DNA of 64,000 nt from Nageia nagi (taxonomy: Eukaryota > Pinophyta): the NCBI GenBank assembly GCA_050084985.1, contig JBITNC010000002.1:7626001-7690000 (forward strand). The letters are read 5' to 3'. The position numbers were made by a program, and so were the translations under genes. Under the pieces are notes generated by a model that did no database searches, was not told the origin of the DNA, and worked only from the letters and a program-made list of their open reading frames with translations. Shown piece after piece: positions 57,423-64,000 of the stretch (its first letter is position 1; every line of letters begins with the position of its first letter).

Positions 57423-57537
57423 TAATAATTGATTTGATACTCTTAGGCTTTTCTTGGGAACCCCAATTCTAATGGTGCTAAAAATGCCTCAAGCCATTAA
57501 TATTATTATTGATCAAAATTTACTACTACTTTGGGAA

Positions 57538-58860
57538 TCAAATGCAAAACATACCATATTTATGATATTTACAAGGGTAGTAAATTCTCTTTTGAAGGCA
57601 ATCTCCCACCCATGCATGCTTGTAGTGTTTCAAATGTTGCCCATTTACTAAAATTAGTAGCCTCCATCCATTCAACTTGGCTATTTCAAAGGCATTTCTC
57701 CCAATGCATTTGGCTATGATGTATGGTCTTGACCACAAAGATTCAAATGTCTTATGCTTTTCGAGCTTGGCTCTATCTTCATCCCATTGTAAGATAAGGT
57801 CTCCTTTAAAGATGTCTAGAGAAGTTTTTTGGGTATAAAACCATTTCTTTACAACTTCATTTCTCTTTTGTAAAACTAAATAAACCTTATTCTACGACTC
57901 TTCTAGATGTAATAATTCATTCATCCATACTTGAAGTGGTTCAAATTCTTCATCGTATTCTTAAAGTATTGTCAGAGTAGGAAGTTCTATATAAATTGGC
58001 AATAAAGCCCTTTTTCCATATACCAATGCATATGGACTAGCCTTAATAGTTGACTTTATAGTGATTTTATCTACCCATAATGCCCAATTTAGCTTCTCAT
58101 ACTAGGTCTAGGGATTATCCTCTATAGTTCTCTTAATAATCCTTAACAAATTCTTATTTTTCAATTCAATGAGTGCATAATCCTATGGATAGTAATTTGA
58201 GGAAGTTTTCTAGTAGATTCCATATCTCATAGCAAAATTAGTGATATCTATCCCTATAAATGCCAATCCATTGTCAAAGATGATTATTTGAGGGATTCCA
58301 TACTTGGTAATCAGCTTTTCAATGAATTTTAGAATAGTTTTCTAATTTACCTCTTTCACAGCTTTTGCTTCAACCCATCTAGTGAAATAATTGATGGTGG
58401 TGAGGATGAATTTATGTTTGATTAAGGAATTTGGATTAATAATTCCAATAAAGTATAATCCCCACTATTGGAAAGGTTCTTCCACCTAAATTAGTTCTAA
58501 TGGTAAAGCTACCTTTCTCTTCCTACCTACAAACCTTTGACATTTTTCATAACATTGAACCTTTGCAAAAGCATATTTGAACATAGTGGGCCAATAATAA
58601 CCTACTTGAATTATCTTACCCACCATTATATAACTAGAATAATGACTTTTGGATACCCTAAAATGAAACTCTTTGATTGGCTTTGCTATCTTAGATGAAG
58701 GTATACACCTTAGCAATATTCCATCATGATTTCTCCTATACAGCACTTGGTCAATTTTTGTATAATTTTGGAATGGATTTTAAATCTTCTCCTCTATGAT
58801 ATGTTCAAATGCATGGGGAGTTTACCAGATTTGAAATACCTATATAATTGGCCCATCTAA
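57538..58860 (-). pseudogene. CD integrase
   Basis: Zinc domain open at 58486-58746 (EFHFRVSKSHYSSY, YYWPTMF, CYEKCQRFVGRK). Its first His-His-Cys ligands are partly changed and the CxxC pair is there. The core region (57900-58480) is decayed. The C-terminal domain (57538-57738) reads SRPYIIAKCIGRNAFEIAKL, NGQHLKHYKH, more complete than in AB. A TGA at 57538-57540 and more stops behind it separate integrase from the extra ORF, although zinc domain, C-terminal domain and most of the extra ORF share one frame. Confidence 0.82.
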
Positions 58861-59470
58861 TCATTTTCCTTCATATGTAGTTCCTCAAAATTATTTATTT
58901 GATGAAATACACACTATCTTTTGCTTCTATGACATCCCTGGCTAATTGTTTACAAAAGGCCTTTCCTCTTATGAGCTTAGTAGGTTTGATTTCCACATCA
59001 TATCTTAAAATTTTAGAAATCCATCCAGGTGTCCGCTCCCAAATTTTTCCTTGCAAATATAAGATCTAACATTTGTATGTATGGTCAAGACTAGGACTCT
59101 GCTCTTACTTATATAATGTTTCAACTTTCCCAAAGATTTTAGTATTGCTAGGACTTATTTTTCTAGGAAGTGTACTTCTATTCACTCTTATTCATAGTTT
59201 GCCTTAAAAAAATAATAGGATATTCTTCATTCTTTTCAAATTTATATGTTAGGATGGCCCCAATACTTGAACTAGAGCCATACATATACCAAATGAATTC
59301 TTTGCTTAAATCTGGGTTCCTTAAGACTGGTGCCCTAGTTATTGCAAACTTGATTTTTTGAAATGCTTCTTTTCCTTATTTAATCCATTTGAACACAACA
59401 TTTTTCTTTAACATGAGAGTAATAGGATTAATAATGCTTGAAAAATCTTGAACAAATATCCTTACAAAGT
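58861..59470 (-). pseudogene. CD RNase H domain
   Basis: Recognised by alignment with AB: the C-terminal text (58900-59110: SRVLVLTIHTNV, WISKILRYDVEIKPTKL) is present but broken by a frame change at 59050. The N-terminal half (59120-59460) shows the FALIEN-like tether and the GSSSS-like region opposite the YMYGSSSSIG piece near 59270. No long open stretch. Confidence 0.62.
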
Positions 59471-60140
59471 TAATCTATCTTAGAAAAGATTGTAAGGCCT
59501 TTTTGTTTGAAGGGAGAGATAGTTTATCTATTGCTTCTATCCTATCCAAATCGATAGCCCAACCTTCTTTTAAAATGACATGTCTAAAAAGCTTTTCCTC
59601 ATCTATTGCAAAAATAGAATTTTTTGGATTTAAAGAAATCCCATACCTTCTACATTTGATAAAAGCCTGCTCTAGATGCTGCACATGAGAACTTCTATCA
59701 TGGGAGAAAATAGTGATATCATCCAAATATACCAGCACACTTTTATTTACCATTTCTTCGAAAGCATACTCCATAGCTCTTTGAAAATTTGCTCTTGAAT
59801 TTGATAAACTAAAAGGAATTCTTTGGAAAGCAAATGTTTCCCATTTGATTATAAAAGCCATTTTGAATTGATATTCATTTTTTACCCAAACCTGGTTATA
59901 CCCCAAAAAACCATCTAGTAATGAGAATCTTTCTACTCTAGCCATAGTATTCTATATTTGTTCCATAGGTAGTAGAGGATAATGATTTTTTAATGAGACT
60001 CTATTTAAACCTCTGAAATCCACACATAATTGAATCTCTCAATTTTTCTTTCTAATTAGAACCAAGTTTGCCACCCATGTAGAATGTTTAATAAGATATA
60101 TGATACTAGCTTTATATAATTTCAAAACTTCTTATTTCAT
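59471..60140 (-). pseudogene. CD reverse transcriptase
   Basis: Open for 156 codons at 59475-59945: RFSLLDGFLGYNQVWVKNE, FAFQRIPFSLSNSRANFQRA, VLVYLDDITIFSHDRSSH, YGISLNPKNSIFA and ALQSFLR. YLDD is intact. The fingers region continues to 60130 in another frame (YPLPPMEQI, VPIRKKN-EIQLCVDF-like). 60141-60640 is the linker to aRNH and has no motif I can name. Confidence 0.9.
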
Positions 60141-60640
60141 TTCCACTTCAATCTTGAGGTTTATTGGCCTTTGTTTCTATTTGATAGGCTTGACATATTC
60201 AATCAATTCTATCATATGCTGAATTACAAATTTGTCAAAAACCTTAAGTTCATCATACGACCAAGCAATTACATTAGCAAAAACTTTGCACAACTGAATA
60301 ATCTCTTTGATCTGATCAAGGTTGTTACATATGCTAATTTTAAAAAAAAATTAGAAAATAATTTCATAATCTTTATGATTACCAAGATTTATAATTATAC
60401 CCTTTCTCCTTACCTGGTCATTTCTATCAAAAAACCCTTCGAATGGGATAAAATCTCTAGGAATTATATTGTTATTCAATTGGATTATATCTTATTCCCA
60501 AAAGATATTGGTATCTTCTTCTCCTACCACATGACACATAGAATGATATAGCAAAAATTTATTAATTTGAGCCTCATCGCTAAATACTTGCCAAAAGGAA
60601 TCATTATCCAAAATAGAAGGTCTAAAGATAAGTTGAAACC

Positions 60641-61090
60641 CCTTTTTTCAGAACCAATCATTGGTGGGGTCAAAACTAGCTCCCATTTGAGCTAGTGCAT
60701 TAGCCTCATGGTTCAACCTCCTTGGAATGGATTGTATGTGTAGTGCTTCAAAATTTTCAAATAGATCTCACACTCTATTCTTGTAAGACTTTAAATAATG
60801 ATATTTAATAGAACACTTGCCTATGACTTGGTTTACAATCAAACTTTGAGTCTCCTTTAATTTTCACATAGTGGATCTACATACTAATTGCTTGCTTTAG
60901 GCCAAGGAAAAGGGCTTCACAATCAGCCACATTATTGGTGCACATCCATGTGCTCTTATAGGATAATTTATGCATTTTTACCATTTGATCAATTAGGATA
61001 ATCCTAATATTTGACCCATTTCTAGATTTGACTCCATCAAAGAACATTTCCCAAACTTCACCTCTTCTAAACTCTCTATTGGTGAGCTTT
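60641..61090 (-). pseudogene. CD aRNH domain, upstream of RT
   Basis: In sense order: EMFFDGVKSRNGSNIRI, WMCTNNVADCEALFLGL, a GDSKF stretch, and IQSIPRRLNHEANALAQMGA. The catalytic positions are FDG (Asp present), DCEAL (Glu present), GDS (Asp present) and ANAL (Asp replaced by Asn). It stands between protease and RT as in AB and T. A one-base change shifts the frame after GDS. Confidence 0.85.
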
Positions 61091-61189
61091 GGGATGAAAG
61101 ACTTTTATTCCATCAAATAATAGTTCCTAAACTCCATGTCATAAATGGTATTAAGCATATTCATAGACACAGGGTCTTCAATTTGCAAT

Positions 61190-61870
61190 TATTCCAACAA
61201 CAGCTCACTCTCTTCTAACTCACTCAAAATTGCATTGATCTCTTCCTTTTTGTCTACATGAACATATTTTTTTTTTCATTATCTAGCCTTACTCTCTTGT
61301 CCCCACAAGGAATTAAATAATGAGTGTAATCCATTACTAAATAACCCCTATTTTTTCTATGAATTATTTGGATAAACATAACCCAAAAAGAGGAAGAAGT
61401 TCAACTACTACAATTTCTTAAGTGATAAATATAGAAGGACACTTATGTATCTTTAAAACTATGTTCTTGATAACTCCAATAGTTTTAACTAAGGTTGAGT
61501 CTAATTGCAACACTCCTCTAGATGTTCTAGTGAGAGGTAGCCCAACTAAATCACATACTACTTTAGGCATAACAATAGTGGCTACTTTGGAATCAACTAG
61601 ATAGTTATGTGGCACATACCCCTTGACCTCTAAAGTCATATAAAAAGCTGGTGGTTTATTTTTTCCCATCCCCAGATACTTGGATGTCTCAAACAAATTA
61701 AATACCCTATCCATTACTTCATTTAATGCTATAAGAGATGCCCTAAGTAAATCAATTTGCCCAAGGATTTTTAAAGCATCAAATAAAGATAGCTTTGAAG
61801 GGGTTCTCTTTAATTCTTCTACAATATTGAAATCATGAACAACTAGAGGCTTACCTTCTTTGTCAGCAAA
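61190..61870 (-). pseudogene. CD aspartic protease
   Basis: Open at 61418-61714: SKYLGMGKNKPPAFYMTLEV, then LVDSKVATIVMPKVVCDLVG, VLQLDSTLVKTIGVIKN. The active-site triplet reads D-S-K as in AB. The part after 61418 (VVVELLPLFG-like, then an acidic tail at about 61200-61300) is broken by a stop and a frame change. It processes Gag-Pol in working elements. Confidence 0.82.
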
Positions 61871-63450
61871 CCTTTATTGAAACTATTGAGTATCATCCTT
61901 CCTCTTATGCCTAGTTATCAAGGGGAACCTTATCTTTCAAACCATCTAATCATCAATTTTAGGCTTTTGTATAGCTTTCAAAACTAAAAATTTATGAGAT
62001 GCAACCTCTTTTGGGAGTGTCATGTTTGTTGAACCAGGAGCAATATTAGGCTTATTGGAGATTACTGGATCATGACCTTTTGAATTTTCAACTCTTTTAT
62101 TTGGTATATTTGATACATGAAGCCTCTTTGTAGACCTTGTTTCTATAGCAAAAACACCTACATTAGCTAGGGTGAAATTGATCAAATTTACATTTCAACT
62201 CAAGTCATCAACCACACCAGGTGGAGGAATTCTTCCACTTTTAGATAAATACTCTTGATATTGATATACAAGGTAAGAAGTTTATTCATGAGTATCATTG
62301 CAAGCTAAACATAAGCCTACTATCTACCTAAAAGAAGAAGCTTGATCTATATCTTCTAATAACACATGCTAATCTTGAGTTTTTTCTATAGCTAGATATG
62401 GGAATCTCTTAGCATTATTTTGTCTACTCAAGAGGTTGATCCAGTTCACCATATTCCTACATAAAGCTTTCAATTCTTGTATCTCACTTGGATATGAAGT
62501 TACTTGATTTATCCCTAATTGATGTGGGGTTGGAAGAGCTAGAGGAGTTCTTGGGGTAGACAAGGCTAATGGGAATTATTGAGTTAGTGCAAGAATACTA
62601 GCCAAAGGTAGGGCCATACAAATTATTAAGGTTCTTATTGTCTAATTTTATGATAACATTGGAAAGTATTGCATTGGCATGTAGTTGGGTAGTTTTCCTA
62701 CCAAAATGAGACAAGCTTTAGCAAATGTTGCTTGTTTGTAGATCTCCAGAAAAGTGGTTACTCCAAAATTTTGAATTTACAAAGAGAGATTTGGGGGAAA
62801 GGCTCTCAAATAATACATCAAAGCTTCAGATTCTTGGGACCTAACTGATACCAAAACCCTTTTCCAAGATTTTTGGGACCTAATATTAAAATCTAGAATA
62901 TTCTCCTATTCATGTCTTTTGATAGAGGTGAATTGAGTTAGTAAGGAGAAGGGGTCTCCTACTTCATTAAATTCTAGGATGAAAGACTCTATTAATTGAG
63001 CCTACAAAGTTATATATCCTTTAGCAAGGCTTCTATTCCAATCAATAACCCTATCCTTGTAAGATTGTGCTAGCAATCTTACCATGACATCTTCACACTG
63101 AATGTTATGGAGCTTAGCCAGATCGGCTACATCTACATAGTGTTCATAGGCTATCTTCTTTGTGGTGGTGTCAAACTTAGGAAAAGTTTTAAATATGTTT
63201 CCTAGGATATCATGCAATGAAGGTAGAGCCAAAGGTATGCCATCATCCCATGTAGGATAGATATTTGGAGTAGGATTAGCCATTTTAGGAGGAGTAATCT
63301 CAGTATGAAGGTTGAATGGTATAGCTTTAAATAGAGATTCTAAAGAGTTGATACTACTCAAAGATCTAGAATTGATCAAGGTATTTCTTTTAGTAATACC
63401 AAGTTTTTTAAAATCTAGAACCTCTTTAGCTATTTTGGATTTTGATCTTG
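61871..63450 (-). pseudogene. CD gag, uninterrupted
   Basis: N-terminal stretch open at 63002-63379 (NSLESLFKAIPFNLH, NIYPTWDDGIPLALPSLHDI, YEHYVDVADLAKLHNI). It runs through the site where N sits in AB, at about 63070-63075, without a break. Capsid-type core at about 62830-63000. A Pro-rich part at 62369-62563 (STPRTPLALPTPHQLG). Zinc knuckle at 62273-62311 with CX2CX3H spacing, its last Cys changed to Tyr. 61946-62185 is the tail linked to protease. Frame changes and TAG/TAA stops break it. Confidence 0.8.
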
Positions 63451-63573
63451 TCTACATAAACTCTAATAGCAACTAAAGAATTTAGGTTCAGGAAGTAGTA
63501 ATGAGAACTATATATCTACCTTGATACAACCATCAATACTACTTCTAGAAAAGTCACCAATGAAAGTTTTTGT

Positions 63574-63591
63574 GTTCCATTGGGAATGCCA
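63574..63591 (-). promoter_or_regulatory. CD putative primer-binding site
   Basis: TGGCATTCCCAATGGAAC on the minus strand, 10 bp inside LTR D; best kept of the three copies. tRNA not assigned. Confidence 0.5.
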
Positions 63592-63601
63592 AAATATATG
63601 C

Positions 63602-64000
63602 TATTGATGGAAATTGAGCAATATATGCACTTTGGAGTAATACAATTAAAGTATATCATGAATAGGCTAACATGGTAACTTGATCTCTAGAGTAGGTTGG
63701 TTCCTTATCCATTAGGGTATATGAAAAGAGCAAATAACAAGAAAGAAATGAAAGAGGATAGAGTTCAATAAATGAAACAAAAGAGGTAGGGAGAAAGAGT
63801 AAAACAAAAGGGGTATATCACTAGTTCAGTGCAAGATTTCATATAGCATGAAACCTTGGCAAGAATCTAGTGTAGCAACCATGATGTAAGCTTTCATTCT
63901 CTAAATTATTCTTCATCTTAACTCTTCCATATAAGTAGACATAATTATGCCAACAACTTGTTGTTATCATTTAAGAAATATCCATTACTTGCCACAATCT
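63602..64000 (-). repeat. CD 5' LTR (LTR D), first 399 bp, continues past window
   Basis: TATTGATGGAAATTGAGC aligns with the start of LTR C and then runs parallel to it (AGAAAGAAA, AAACAAAAGAGGTAGGGAG, CCTTGGCAAGAATCTAGTGTAG blocks). The far end is outside. Confidence 0.9.

Larger units (their letters stand above)
51950..64000 (-). mobile_element. CD: second AB-family element, 5' LTR cut by window edge
   Basis: LTR C (51950-53623), extra ORF, integrase, RNase H, RT, aRNH, protease, gag, primer site and the start of LTR D (63602) on the minus strand. The internal region is about 10 kb, as in AB without N. LTR C and the visible part of D differ more than A and B do, so CD seems the older insertion. 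The left flanking five bases are CTTAG; the right copy should lie beyond the window. Confidence 0.92.

Overview
This is repeat-only plant nuclear DNA. I see no host gene, no rRNA or tRNA gene and no bacterial-type feature. The whole window is LTR retrotransposons, mostly Ty3/gypsy, stacked inside one another and broken by stop codons and frameshifts. Several carry the extra archaeal-type RNase H (aRNH) that is typical of the plant Tat/Ogre-like lineages. Together with AT-rich sequence, scarce CG dinucleotides and deep nesting of old elements, this suggests a seed plant with a very large, slow-turnover genome. A gymnosperm is my best guess, but the species cannot be read from the window.

Layout, left to right. 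(1) 1-6002, E1: plus-strand Tat-like element with protease tail, RT, RNase H, aRNH, integrase, a repeat-bearing 3' UTR, polypurine tract and 3' LTR. (2) 6003-7921, X: minus-strand gag start, tRNA-Met primer site and a complete 1.1-kb LTR. (3) 7922-~19630, T: minus-strand element with, in sense order, LTR, primer site, gag, protease, aRNH, RT, RNase H, integrase and a long extra ORF. (4) ~19631-23349, P: the 3' end of a plus-strand element with 40-bp repeats, polypurine tract and LTR. (5) 23350-29412, G: minus-strand gag/protease, interrupted by a separate 1.2-kb LTR (26295-27496). (6) 29413-32947, C1: plus-strand chromovirus-like element that resumes for 53 bp at 51897-51949. (7) 32948-51896, AB: minus-strand element of the same general family as T, with two LTRs and ATACC target duplications. 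It is split by (8) N, 43844-49827, a minus-strand gypsy element with two LTRs and no integrase core. (9) 51950-64000+, CD: a second AB-family element, running off the right edge.

The borders read as a set of brackets. On the right, N lies in AB and AB lies in C1. Both insertions are supported by target duplications; the first also by an uninterrupted copy in CD, the second by a reading frame that continues across the insertion. C1 in turn appears to lie in G. On the left, E1 appears to lie in X, X in T, T in P and P in G, but their second ends are outside the window.

The best candidates for something undescribed are in the AB/CD/T family: aRNH placed before RT, a gag zinc knuckle with CX2CX3HX4C spacing, non-canonical TG...TA LTR ends supported by a target duplication, and a roughly 3-3.7-kb sense-strand ORF between integrase and the 3' LTR that encodes a large, unrecognised, partly coiled-coil protein conserved in all three copies. 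Decay is dominated by Gln codons turning into TAG/TAA, as expected from deamination of methylated CHG sites.
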